Origin: Streptomyces sp. JB150
GTDB lineage: Bacteria > Actinomycetota > Actinomycetes > Streptomycetales > Streptomycetaceae
Direction: 5' to 3'
Assembly: GCF_011193355.1 (NCBI RefSeq)
Contig: NZ_CP049780.1
Location: 3,340,169 to 3,404,168, forward strand
DNA length: 64,000 nt
The first letter of the stretch is position 1; every line of letters starts with the position of its first letter. The notes beneath the pieces were generated by a model. It was not told the origin of the DNA and did not search any database. It was given only the letters and a program-made list of their open reading frames with translations. The position numbers were made by a program, and so were the translations under genes. Positions 42,877 to 50,974 of the stretch are shown here, one piece after another.

Positions 42877-45486
42877 ATGAGCACCGAGGAGAAGCCTGTG
42901 GCCCCCCGGTCCCTCGCGGAGGCGCTCCGCGGTCGGGACGACGCCTCGCTGGCCCGGCTCCTGCGCGGCCGGCCGGATCTCATCACGCCGGTGCCGACGG
43001 ATCTGACGCAGCTGGCGACCCGGGCGGGGACGCGGGCCTCGGTGGTGCGGGCGCTGGAGCGGCTGGACCGGTTCGTGTCGCAGACGGCGCAGGCGCTGGC
43101 CGTGGCCGGGGACCCGGCGTCGTACGACGAGCTGCTGGGGCTGATGGCGGGGGACGACCCGGATCCGGTGGTGGCCGCCGCGCTGCCCCGGGCGCTGGGC
43201 GTGCTGCGGGAGCAGGCGCTGGTGTGGGGGGACGACGAGCGGCTGCGGCTGGTGCGCACCGCCCGGGAGCTGCTGGCGCCGTCGCCGCAGCACCCCTCGC
43301 CGACCGGGCTGGGGCCCACGGTGCGGGAGGCGACCGCGGGGATGTCGCCGGGGCGGATCCAGGAGATCGTGGCCGCGGCCGGGCTGCCGTCCACGCACGA
43401 CGCGGTCTCCGCGGTCGCCTCGCTCACCGCGCTGTTCCGCGACCGCCGGCGGATGCGGGCGCTGCTCGCCGGGGCGCCCGAGGAGTCGCGGCAGGTGCTG
43501 GAGCGGCTGGTGTGGGGGCCGCCGTACGGGCAGGTGACCGCGGATCCGGCGCCCCGGCTGCGGTGGCTGCTGGACCGGGGGCTGCTGCTGCCGACCGCGC
43601 CGGGGACGGTCGTCCTGCCGCGCGAGGTGGCGCTGCATCTGCGGGGCGGGCGCGCGCACCGCGCGCCCGAGCCGGTGCCGCCGGCCGTCGAGGCCGCGGC
43701 CACGCACCGTCCGCAGGTGGTGGACGCCACGGCCGCCGGGCAGGCGCTGACCGCGCTGGCGACCGTGGAGGAGCTGCTGAAGGAGTGGGACGAGGGCGGC
43801 CCCGCGGTGCTGCGGGCCGGCGGGCTGAGCGTGCGCGACCTCAAGCGCACCGCCGTCGCCCTGGACGTCTCCGAGCCGGTCGCCGCGTTCTGGGTGGAGC
43901 TGGCCTACGCCGCCGGGCTGATCGCCTCCGACGGCGAGGCCGACGAGCGGTACGCGGCCACCCCCGCCTACGACGACTGGCTGGAGCGGCCCGCCGCCGA
44001 ACGCTGGTCCCGCCTCGCCGAGGCCTGGCTCACCGCCACCCGCACGCCCGGACTGATCGGTGGGCGCGACGCCAAGGACCGCAGTCTGTCCGCGCTCGGC
44101 CCCGGCCTCGACCGCTCGGCCGCGCCGGAGGTACGGCACCGGGTGCTCACCCTGCTCGCCGGGCTGCCCGAGGGCGCCGCCCCCGGCACCGACTCGCTGC
44201 TGGCCCGGCTGCGCTGGGAGCGGCCCTCGCGCGGCGGCCGGGACGCGGCGGACGACCTGCGGGCCCGGCTCGCGCAGTGGGCGCTGTCGGAGGCGGAGCT
44301 GCTGGGCGTGACGGGGCGCGGCGCGCTGTCCCGGCACGGGCGCGCCCTCCTCGGCGCGAGCGCCCCCACGCCCGCCCCCGCGCACACGCCGGAGCACGCC
44401 CCCGCCGCCGAGTCGCGGGGCCCCGGTGACAAGCTCCCCGTGCACCACCACCATCACCACGAGCACCACCACCACGCGGTGCCCGCCGTCCCCGAGCCGC
44501 TCTCCCCAGCCGAGCAGGCCACGGCCACCGCGGCCGCCGCCCGGGTGCTCGCCCCGCTGCTGCCCGAGCCGCTGGACCACGTGCTGCTCCAGGCCGACCT
44601 GACGGCCGTGGCGCCGGGTCCGCTCCAGCGCCCGCTGGCCGAGACGCTGGGCGTGCTCGCGGAGGTGGAGTCGAAGGGCGGGGCGACGGTGTACCGGTTC
44701 ACGCCCGCCTCGGTGCGCCGCGCCCTGGACGCCGGCCGCACCGCCGCCGAGCTGCACGCCTTCCTCGCCGAGCACTCCCGTACGCCGGTGCCGCAACCAC
44801 TCGCCTATCTGATCGACGACGTGGCCCGCCGCCACGGTCATCTGCGGGTCGGCGCCGCCTCGGCGTACGTCCGCTGCGACGACGACGCCCTGCTCAGCGA
44901 GATCCTGGCGGACAAGCGGGCGGCGGGCCTGCGGCTGCGCCGCCTGGCCCCGACGGTGCTGGCCGCGCAGGCGGACCCGGCGAGCCTGCTGGAGGGGCTG
45001 CGCGCGATGGGCTTCGCCCCGGCCGCCGAGTCCGCCGAGGGCGATGTGCTGATCACCCGCGCGCACGCCCACCGCACCCCGCCGCGCACCGCCCCCGAGC
45101 CGGTGCCGGACGGGCCGCCGGTGCCCGACGCGACGCTGCTCTCCGCCGCCGTCCGGGCGATCCGGGCGGGCGACCTGGCCGCCACCGCCCCGCGCAAGCC
45201 GGGCGACGGCGGCGCGCCCGGCGGATCGGCTCCGGCCGCGCCGGGCGCGCTGCCGCGCACCGGCTCCGCCGAGACGCTGGCCACCATGCAGGCCGCGGTG
45301 CTCACCGGGCAGTCGCTGTGGATCGGCTACGTGAACGCGGAGGGCGCCGCGAGCCAGCGGGTCATCGCCCCGGTGCGGGTCGAGGGCGGCTTCGTGACGG
45401 CGTACGACCACACCTCGGACGAGGTCCGCACCTTCCCGCTGCACCGGATCACGGGCGTGGCGGAGCTGGCGGACGAGGACGGCTGA
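42877..45486 (+). CDS. helicase-associated (Helicase_C_3) protein with WYL-like end
   Basis: 869 residues. It matches the Helicase_C_3 family, which in actinobacteria sits beside the XPB helicase gene (as Rv0862c/Rv0861c in M. tuberculosis) and probably works with it. There is no ATPase motif. Internal winged-helix-like parts lie at ~290-390, an XPB-N-like block at ~545-745, and a WYL-like end with SLWIGYVNAEGAASQRVIAP at ~810-860. A natural histidine run occupies residues 523-528 and 530-533, with one Glu between. TACCGT at 42864-42869 lies 7 bases before the ATG (leaderless). Role in DNA repair is inferred from the partner. Confidence 0.85.
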   Translation: MSTEEKPVAPRSLAEALRGRDDASLARLLRGRPDLITPVPTDLTQLATRAGTRASVVRALERLDRFVSQTAQALAVAGDPASYDELLGLMAGDDPDPVVAAALPRALGVLREQALVWGDDERLRLVRTARELLAPSPQHPSPTGLGPTVREATAGMSPGRIQEIVAAAGLPSTHDAVSAVASLTALFRDRRRMRALLAGAPEESRQVLERLVWGPPYGQVTADPAPRLRWLLDRGLLLPTAPGTVVLPREVALHLRGGRAHRAPEPVPPAVEAAATHRPQVVDATAAGQALTALATVEELLKEWDEGGPAVLRAGGLSVRDLKRTAVALDVSEPVAAFWVELAYAAGLIASDGEADERYAATPAYDDWLERPAAERWSRLAEAWLTATRTPGLIGGRDAKDRSLSALGPGLDRSAAPEVRHRVLTLLAGLPEGAAPGTDSLLARLRWERPSRGGRDAADDLRARLAQWALSEAELLGVTGRGALSRHGRALLGASAPTPAPAHTPEHAPAAESRGPGDKLPVHHHHHHEHHHHAVPAVPEPLSPAEQATATAAAARVLAPLLPEPLDHVLLQADLTAVAPGPLQRPLAETLGVLAEVESKGGATVYRFTPASVRRALDAGRTAAELHAFLAEHSRTPVPQPLAYLIDDVARRHGHLRVGAASAYVRCDDDALLSEILADKRAAGLRLRRLAPTVLAAQADPASLLEGLRAMGFAPAAESAEGDVLITRAHAHRTPPRTAPEPVPDGPPVPDATLLSAAVRAIRAGDLAATAPRKPGDGGAPGGSAPAAPGALPRTGSAETLATMQAAVLTGQSLWIGYVNAEGAASQRVIAPVRVEGGFVTAYDHTSDEVRTFPLHRITGVAELADEDG

Positions 45487-45505
45487 CGCGCGCTGCCACG
45501 AGGCT

Positions 45506-45519
45506 CACCCGTACGGGTG
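45506..45519. promoter_or_regulatory. perfect palindrome CACCCGTACGGGTG
   Basis: A 14-base perfect palindrome 20 bases after the helicase-associated gene and 167 bases before the first small secreted peptide. It could be an operator for the peptide gene. No partner regulator is evident. Confidence 0.45.
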
Positions 45520-45631
45520 TACGTCCGCGTTCATGCACGCCACGCCGGGGATTTCCCACCCTTGGGGGAGCTTGCCGGGCCCGTCGCATTCCGGGCGGAA
45601 GCGCCGGGCAGTCACCGGGTGTCCTGGTCCC

Positions 45632-45660
45632 GCCCGAGCCGCCGGACGCGCGGCTCGGGC
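45632..45660 (+). promoter_or_regulatory. stem-loop just upstream of secreted peptide 1
   Basis: GCCCGAGCCGC pairs perfectly with GCGGCTCGGGC over 11 bases around a 7-base loop, ending 25 bases before the peptide ATG. It may be a terminator for the helicase-associated gene, although no T run follows, or a leader structure of the peptide gene. Confidence 0.45.
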
Positions 45661-45685
45661 CGAGCACAGCCGAAAGGAACCCCCC

Positions 45686-45814
45686 ATGCGCGCAGCCCGT
45701 CGAGTGGCCGCCGTCCTGTCCGCCGCCGCCCTGATGTTCGGTGCCCTGACCACTCAGGCGGCGGCCGTCAGCATCGATGTCGCCGGACTGGTCATCGAGA
45801 CGCCGCAGGTCTGA
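45686..45814 (+). CDS. small secreted peptide 1 (42 residues)
   Basis: A 42-residue precursor with a complete signal peptide: basic MRAARR, hydrophobic VAAVLSAAALMFGALT, and an AxA site (QAAA). Cleavage would release a peptide of about 15 residues, VSIDVAGLVIETPQV. AAAGGAAC lies 6-9 bases before the ATG. The codon use is typical of the genome. It precedes a second, larger secreted peptide, separated by a hairpin. I do not recognise the family; signalling or surface roles are open. Confidence 0.7.
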   Translation: MRAARRVAAVLSAAALMFGALTTQAAAVSIDVAGLVIETPQV

Positions 45815-45834
45815 TCCGCCGCCGTCGCACGCAC

Positions 45835-45871
45835 CGGGCCGGTCCCGTTCTGCCCTTCCGGGACCGGCCCG
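45835..45871 (+). terminator. hairpin between the two secreted peptide genes
   Basis: CGGGCCGGTCCCG and CGGGACCGGCCCG form a 13-base perfect stem with an 11-base loop, 20 bases after the stop of peptide 1. It probably ends or attenuates transcription before peptide 2, which would set a higher dose of peptide 1. Confidence 0.65.
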
Positions 45872-45914
45872 CCGACCCCGTCCGTCCTGTCACCGAAAGG
45901 CCCTGACGCCTCCC

Positions 45915-46205
45915 ATGCGCTCCGGACCCGCCCTCCGCCCTCGCCTCACCCGCTCCACCGCGCTCGCCGTCCTCGCGGCGGTGCTGGTCCCGGCCGTCGC
46001 GGCGGCCGGCGCCCTGGCGCCGCAGGCCTCCGCCGCCACCCCGGCCACCGTGACCACCGCGACCGCTCCGACCACCGCGACCACCGCCGCCGCTCCCCTG
46101 CCGCTGCCGCTTCCGCTGCCGGAGGCCGGGGCGGGGCCCATCGTCAGCGAGGTGGGCAACATCGAGGGCCCGCTGATCGACACGATCACTCTGCCCAGGC
46201 TGTAG
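45915..46205 (+). CDS. small secreted peptide 2 (96 residues)
   Basis: 96 residues. A signal peptide (RSTALAVLAAVLVPAVAAAG, site near ASA) precedes a Thr/Ala-rich spacer and a Leu-Pro repeat (PLPLPLPLPEAG), and then a 23-residue tail starting GPIVSEVGNIEGPLI. The tail is the only complex part and recalls, weakly, the mature part of peptide 1 (both hydrophobic, with acidic residues and a Pro near the end). Its stop lies inside the 3' end of the convergent fusion gene (20-base overlap). Function unknown. Confidence 0.65.
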   Translation: MRSGPALRPRLTRSTALAVLAAVLVPAVAAAGALAPQASAATPATVTTATAPTTATTAAAPLPLPLPLPEAGAGPIVSEVGNIEGPLIDTITLPRL

Positions 46206-47409
46206 CGGTGCGGCGCTTGCGGTAGCTGTCCCCTTCGAGCCGTACGGTCTCGGCGTGGTGGGCGAGGCGGTCCGCCATCGCCGGGACGGACGGGCCGTCG
46301 AGCACCTCGTGCCAGCGCTCCAGCGGGCGGTCGCTGGTGACGACCAGCGAGCCGCGCTCGTAGCGGTGGGCGACCAGCCGGAACAGCAGGCGCGTGGCGT
46401 CCGGGCCGAAGGGGACGTAGCCGACCTCGTCGACGACGAGGAGGGCGGCCTCGTCCAGACCGGCCAGCTCCTCCGCAAGGCGTCCCGCGGCCTCCGCCTC
46501 CGCGAGCCGGGCCGCCCACTCCGCGGCGGTCGCGAACAGCACCCGGTGCCCGGCCTGGCAGGCCCGCAGGCCCAGCCCGATCGCGAGGTGGGTCTTGCCG
46601 GTGCCGGGGCCGCCGATGAAGAGCACGTTGCGGCGCGCGGAGACGAAGTCGAGCTTGCCGAGGCGCGCGACCGTGTCGCGGTCGAAGGCGCGCGGATGGT
46701 CGGTGTCGAAGTCCTCCAGCTGCTTGCGGGCGGGGAACCCGGCGGCCCGGATCCGGTCCTCGGCGTGGTCCTCCCACACGGGCGGGCCGGCCTGGGCGGG
46801 GACCGTCACCGGGGCGTCCCCCGGTCCGGGCCGGGATTGCCCGGCCCGCTCGGTCTCCGCGGGCCGGTGCTCCCTGGCGTGGTGGTGTTCGACGCGGGCC
46901 ACCATCTCCCCCGACATGTAGGCGAGGATCGCGGCGGACACGATGAACGCCATGTGGATCACCGTGCCCCACAGCAGCGAGTGGTGGGGGGTGTGGTCGA
47001 CGTCCACGAACATCTGGAGCAGGTGGACGGAGGAGATGCCCACGATGGCGGTGGCCAGCTTGACCTTCAGCACGTTCGGGTTGACGTGCGAGAGCCATTC
47101 CGGCTGGTCCCGGTGGCCCTGGAGGTCGATCCGGGAGACGAAGGTCTCGTAGCCGCCGACGATCACCATGATGAGCAGGTTGGCGATCATCACGACGTCG
47201 ACGAGCTTCAGCACGGCGAGCATGACGTACGTCTCGTCGGCCCGCCCGGCCACGCACCGGACGATTAACGTCCACAGCTCGTTGAAGAACTTGTAGACAT
47301 ACACGCCCTGTACGGCGACCAGGCCGAAGTACAGCGGGGCCTGGAGCCAGCGGGTGGCGAACAGGGCGTACCCGAGCGTGGCGGTGGGCGGTGGCGGCGT
47401 CCGAGTCAT
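46186..47409 (-). CDS. UPF0114 (YqhA) membrane protein fused to IstB-type ATPase
   Basis: One continuous frame of 407 residues joining two unrelated families. Residues ~14-170 match YqhA/UPF0114 over its length: ALFATRWLQAPLYFGL, the LVDVVMIANLLIMVIVGGYE helix, LKVKLATAIVGISSVHLL and VIHMAFIVSAAILAYM, giving four membrane helices. Residues ~175-215 are a His/Pro/Glu linker. Residues ~217-400 match the IS21-family helper ATPase IstB from IRAAGFPARKQLEDFD onward. Walker A is GGPGTGKTH (Lys272), Walker B is LLVVDEVGY (Asp327), and the end has HHAETVRLEGDSY. The N-terminal ~60 residues of IstB are missing. No istA or inverted repeats are nearby. Start at ATG 47409 (a GTG at 47418 is possible). 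Confidence 0.88.
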   Translation of the reverse strand: MTRTPPPPTATLGYALFATRWLQAPLYFGLVAVQGVYVYKFFNELWTLIVRCVAGRADETYVMLAVLKLVDVVMIANLLIMVIVGGYETFVSRIDLQGHRDQPEWLSHVNPNVLKVKLATAIVGISSVHLLQMFVDVDHTPHHSLLWGTVIHMAFIVSAAILAYMSGEMVARVEHHHAREHRPAETERAGQSRPGPGDAPVTVPAQAGPPVWEDHAEDRIRAAGFPARKQLEDFDTDHPRAFDRDTVARLGKLDFVSARRNVLFIGGPGTGKTHLAIGLGLRACQAGHRVLFATAAEWAARLAEAEAAGRLAEELAGLDEAALLVVDEVGYVPFGPDATRLLFRLVAHRYERGSLVVTSDRPLERWHEVLDGPSVPAMADRLAHHAETVRLEGDSYRKRRTATAWAE

Positions 47410-47573
47410 GTGCTGCACACTGCGTCATTCTTCGCATACCTCCGCCGTACGGCCGCACCCCGCCACCCGTGAGGCTGAATAGACATCCTGTAGGACCGGC
47501 CGCGCCGGACCGGTCGCCCGCCCGGCCGGATCAGGCACACTGGACGTTTGGCCGCGCGGAAGGATGTACGCAC

Positions 47574-49217
47574 GTGAACGGACCGCTGATCGTCCAGTCC
47601 GACAAGACCCTGCTCCTGGAGGTCGACCACGAGCGGGCCGACGACTGCCGTCGGGCCATCGCGCCGTTCGCCGAGCTGGAGCGGGCGCCGGAGCACATCC
47701 ACACCTATCGGGTGACGCCGCTGGGGCTGTGGAACGCGCGCGCCGCCGGGCACGACGCCGAGCAGGTGGTGGACGCGCTGGTCGAGTACAGCCGCTACCC
47801 GGTGCCGCACGCGCTGCTCGTCGACATCGCCGAGACCATGGACCGCTACGGCCGGCTGTCCCTGGTCAAGCACCCCGCGCACGGGCTGGTGCTGACCACC
47901 ACCGACCGTCCGGTGCTGGAGGAGGTGCTGAAGTCCAGGCGGATCGCCCCGCTGGTCGGCGCCCGCATCGACCCGGACACGGTCGCCGTGCACCCCTCCG
48001 AGCGCGGGCAGATCAAGCAGACGCTGCTGAAGCTGGGCTGGCCCGCCGAGGACCTCGCCGGATACGTGGACGGCGAGGCGCACCCGATCGAGCTGCTGGA
48101 GGACGGCTGGACGCTGCGGCCGTACCAGCGGCAGGCGGTGGAGAACTTCTGGCACGGCGGGTCGGGTGTCGTCGTGCTGCCCTGCGGCGCGGGGAAGACG
48201 CTGGTCGGGGCCGGGGCGATGGCGCAGGCCAAGTCGACGACGCTGATCCTCGTCACGAACACCGTCTCCGCCCGGCAGTGGAAGCACGAGCTGGTGAAGC
48301 GGACGTCGCTGACCGAGGACGAGATCGGCGAGTACAGCGGCACGAAGAAGGAGATCCGCCCGGTCACGATCGCCACCTACCAGGTGCTGACGACCCGGCG
48401 GAAGGGCGTCTACCCGCACCTGGAGCTGTTCGACTCCCGCGACTGGGGCCTGATCGTCTACGACGAGGTGCACCTGCTGCCCGCGCCCGTGTTCAAGTTC
48501 ACCGCCGACCTCCAGGCGCGGCGCCGGATCGGTCTGACGGCGACGCTGGTCCGCGAGGACGGCCGCGAGTCGGACGTGTTCTCGCTCATCGGCCCGAAGC
48601 GGTTCGACGCGCCGTGGAAGGAGATCGAGGCGCAGGGGTACATCGCGCCCGCCGACTGCGTCGAGGTGCGGGTGAACCTGACCGACGCCGAGCGGCTGGC
48701 GTACGCGACGGCCGAGGCGGAGGAGAAGTACCGGTTCTGCGCGACGACGGACACCAAGCGGAAGGTCACCGAGGCCATCGTGCGCCGCTTCGCGGGCCAG
48801 CAGATCCTGGTGATCGGCCAGTACATCGACCAGCTGGACGAGCTGGGCGAGCACCTGGGCGCGCCGGTCATCAAGGGCGAGACGTCGAACGCCCAGCGCG
48901 AGAAGCTGTTCGACGCGTTCCGCCGGGGCGAGATCAGTGTCCTGGTGGTCTCGAAGGTGGCGAACTTCTCCATCGACCTGCCCGAGGCCACCGTCGCCAT
49001 CCAGGTCTCCGGCACCTTCGGCTCCCGCCAGGAGGAGGCGCAGCGCCTCGGCCGCGTCCTGCGCCCGAAGTCCGACGGCCACCAGGCGCACTTCTACTCG
49101 GTCGTCGCCCGCGACACCATCGACCAGGACTTCGCCGCACACCGCCAGCGCTTCCTCGCCGAGCAGGGCTACGCGTACCGGATCGTGGACGCGGACGAGC
49201 TGCTGGCGGAGAGCTGA
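47574..49217 (+). CDS. XPB-type DNA repair helicase (superfamily 2)
   Basis: 547-residue bacterial XPB/Ercc3 helicase, a 3'-5' DNA translocase. An N-terminal ~120-residue XPB-N domain (LLLEVDHERADDCRRAIAPF) is followed by helicase domain 1, with Walker A CGAGKT at residues 204-209 and DEVH at ~297, then the XPB thumb-like insertion, and helicase domain 2 with the motif VI QRLGRVLRPK. The GTG at 47574 gives the family start (VNGPLIVQSDKT), with AAGGA about 10 bases upstream. It pairs with the Helicase_C_3 gene two genes away, from which the peptide and fusion genes separate it. Confidence 0.94.
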   Translation: MNGPLIVQSDKTLLLEVDHERADDCRRAIAPFAELERAPEHIHTYRVTPLGLWNARAAGHDAEQVVDALVEYSRYPVPHALLVDIAETMDRYGRLSLVKHPAHGLVLTTTDRPVLEEVLKSRRIAPLVGARIDPDTVAVHPSERGQIKQTLLKLGWPAEDLAGYVDGEAHPIELLEDGWTLRPYQRQAVENFWHGGSGVVVLPCGAGKTLVGAGAMAQAKSTTLILVTNTVSARQWKHELVKRTSLTEDEIGEYSGTKKEIRPVTIATYQVLTTRRKGVYPHLELFDSRDWGLIVYDEVHLLPAPVFKFTADLQARRRIGLTATLVREDGRESDVFSLIGPKRFDAPWKEIEAQGYIAPADCVEVRVNLTDAERLAYATAEAEEKYRFCATTDTKRKVTEAIVRRFAGQQILVIGQYIDQLDELGEHLGAPVIKGETSNAQREKLFDAFRRGEISVLVVSKVANFSIDLPEATVAIQVSGTFGSRQEEAQRLGRVLRPKSDGHQAHFYSVVARDTIDQDFAAHRQRFLAEQGYAYRIVDADELLAES

Positions 49218-49226
49218 GAGACGGCC

Positions 49227-49406
49227 CTGCCGTACACCGAGGTCTCGCGGCCGACAGGACTGGGCGGGCAGGACCGGGCGATCCGGCTCACCTCACAGAT
49301 CGTCGCGGAGTACGTGGTCTCGCGGGGCCGCCCGGCGCTGGTGATGCTGCGCGTCCTCGACGACGCGGACATCCTGCTGCCCGAGGACCGCTCCGGGAAC
49401 CGCTGA
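49227..49406 (+). CDS. possible small ORF or gene remnant after XPB
   Basis: Directly after the XPB stop and in the same frame, 62 stop-free codons run to a TGA at 49404. Their codon bias and composition look coding, with a segment such as DRAIRLTSQIVAEYVVSRGR and LVMLRVLDDADILL. No ATG or GTG precedes it; a CTG at 49227 is the only near-start. It overlaps the 3' end of the convergent glycosyltransferase. It may be a decayed gene, a non-canonical start, or stop-codon read-through of XPB. Confidence 0.3.
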   Translation: MPYTEVSRPTGLGGQDRAIRLTSQIVAEYVVSRGRPALVMLRVLDDADILLPEDRSGNR

Positions 49407-50492
49407 GCCCGCCAGCACCGCCAGCCCCAGCAGCGGGTACGGCGACGCCAGGAGCTGCTGCCACCACGGGAGGTGGAGGTCGCGGGGGCCCTCGTGGGGG
49501 ACGAGCCACAGGGTGCGGGCGGTGAAGACGGCGGCCGTGAGCGCGGCGAGGCGGGGGCGGCCGTCCGCGAGCAGGACCGCGATCAGGGGGACGCACCACA
49601 CCCAGTGGTGGGACCAGCTGACCGGCGAGACGAGCAGGGCGGTCGTCGCGGCGAGCGGGATGCCGTGGCGGTCACCGGCCGCGCGGGCCGCGAGCCACAG
49701 GCCGCCCGCCGCCGCCAGGAGCGCCGGGAGCCACCAGGCCGGGCCGGGCGCCGGGTCGCCCAGCGCGCGGGCGACCATCCCCCGCAGGGACTGGTTGTCG
49801 ACGATCCACGGCTTGCCGACCCGGCCGGTCTCCCACAGCCGGCGCAGCCAGAAGTCGGCGCTGGCGGCGGGCAGCAGCAGCGCGCCGGCGAGGACGGTGC
49901 CGGTGAACGCGGCCGTGGCCGTCGCCGCCTCGCGCCGCCGTCCGGTCAGCAGCAGGTACGCGACGAAGACGGCCGGGGTCAGCTTGATCCCGGCCGCGAT
50001 GCCCACCGCCACGCCCCGGGCGCGGGCGCCGGCCGGGCGGGTCAGGTCCCACAGGACCAGGCAGGCCAGGGCGAGGTTGATCTGGCCGAAGAGCAGGGTC
50101 TGGAAGACCGGTTCGAGCCACAGGGCGAGGGCCGTGGCGGCGCACAGCGCCGGGGCGGTGGCGCGCAGCCCCGCGAGCCGGGCCGACAGACGCACCAGGC
50201 AGGCCACCAGGAGGGTGTTGCCGGTGAGGACGGCCGCTTTGAGGGCGGTGGTGGAGAGCCAGGCCGCAGGGGTGAAGAGAAGGGCGGCGAAGGGCGGGTA
50301 GGTGGCCGGGAGATGCCACTCGGTGACCGTGAAGCCGTACAGGTCACGGCCGTCGAGGACCGCCTCGCCCTCCGCCTGGTAGACCAGCGCGTCGGCCATG
50401 GGGGCGCGCTGGGCCACGCACAGCACGGCGAACGCCGTGAGGGAGACCGCGAGGAGGAGCAGGGGGGTGGCGCTGTGTGCACGGCGGGTCAC
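49293..50492 (-). CDS. DUF2029 (GT87) mannosyltransferase-like membrane protein
   Basis: 399-residue polytopic membrane glycosyltransferase of the GT-C fold (DUF2029/GT87), as used for lipomannan and phosphatidylinositol mannoside building in actinobacteria. Early loop: YGFTVTEWHLPATYPPFAALL; further segments FGQINLALACLVLWDL, AGIKLTPAVFVAYLLL and VSWSHHWVWCVPLIAVLL are typical of the family. Polyprenyl-phosphate-mannose is the likely donor. The final ~30 residues (after AVPGAVLG) look like antisense of the small rightward frame, so the natural C-terminus may have been lost or extended. GTG start at 50492. Confidence 0.85.
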   Translation of the reverse strand: MTRRAHSATPLLLLAVSLTAFAVLCVAQRAPMADALVYQAEGEAVLDGRDLYGFTVTEWHLPATYPPFAALLFTPAAWLSTTALKAAVLTGNTLLVACLVRLSARLAGLRATAPALCAATALALWLEPVFQTLLFGQINLALACLVLWDLTRPAGARARGVAVGIAAGIKLTPAVFVAYLLLTGRRREAATATAAFTGTVLAGALLLPAASADFWLRRLWETGRVGKPWIVDNQSLRGMVARALGDPAPGPAWWLPALLAAAGGLWLAARAAGDRHGIPLAATTALLVSPVSWSHHWVWCVPLIAVLLADGRPRLAALTAAVFTARTLWLVPHEGPRDLHLPWWQQLLASPYPLLGLAVLAGSAVPGAVLGQQDVRVVEDAQHHQRRAAPRDHVLRDDL

Positions 50493-50509
50493 GCGGTGAC
50501 CCTAGACCG

Positions 50510-50698
50510 TCACCTGCGGCGCACGCCCGCCTCCTCGCCGTACTCCCCGAGGACGACCACGTCGAAGAAGGCGCCCGCGAAGACCTTCACGGCACGGAGC
50601 GCGTCGCCGAGGCGGTGCCGGTGGCTGCCCGCGACGGCGGTCGCACCGGACGGAGGCCGGGCGCGGGCCGGAACTGGGGTGATGGCTGCTGCACTCAT
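50510..50698 (-). CDS. small basic protein (62 residues)
   Basis: From the ATG at 50698 the frame gives MSAAAITPVPARARPPSG, a short linker and LRAVKVFAGAFFDVVVLGEY, with an Arg-rich end. It uses normal codon bias. The hydrophobic segment may pack as a helix but is too polar for a clear membrane span. Found widely in Streptomyces as far as I recall. It is followed by the glycosyltransferase gene 17 bases away and could be its operon partner. Function unknown. Confidence 0.6.
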   Translation of the reverse strand: MSAAAITPVPARARPPSGATAVAGSHRHRLGDALRAVKVFAGAFFDVVVLGEYGEEAGVRRR

Positions 50699-50826
50699 GT
50701 CTCCATGGTGGATTCCCGGACATAAGACGCGCATCGGTCTTCGGTCGGTGCTGTCCCCTAGGGGGGCCGGGGGCGGCCGTACGTCCCGAGGGGGAAGTGC
50801 GGGGGCGGGCCGAGGGACGGGCTGAG

Positions 50827-50888
50827 GGGCGAGCAGTGGGCGCCCAGGGTGTGCGGGAGCGAGCGGTGGGCGCCCAGGGGTGCGCGGG
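50827..50888. repeat. 31-bp tandem repeat, two copies
   Basis: Two adjoining 31-base units share AGTGGGCGCCCAGGG/GGTGGGCGCCCAGGG cores; shorter degenerate pieces (GGGAGCGCCC) continue to about 50920. It lies in the divergent promoter region between the 62-residue gene and the helicase gene. Confidence 0.6.
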
Positions 50889-50968
50889 AGCGCCCGCGGG
50901 GTGCGGGGAGCGCCCGGAAGTGTGGAGAGCGCGTGGAAAACCGTTCGCGTCCGCTCGCGCCGTTCCTC

Positions 50969-50974
50969 TAAAAT
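50969..50974 (+). promoter_or_regulatory. -10 box TAAAAT of the HelD-family gene; rest of the gap empty
   Basis: TAAAAT stands out as the only A/T run in the 384-base gap 50699-51082. It lies 109 bases before the TTG start. No convincing -35 is seen. Apart from this box and the 31-bp repeat I see nothing else in the gap, including no clear rifamycin-associated element. Confidence 0.45.

Noticed and set aside
46186..46760. Complete IS21 element
   Set aside because: Only the IstB ATPase part is present. There is no istA frame, no terminal inverted repeat and no target duplication visible.
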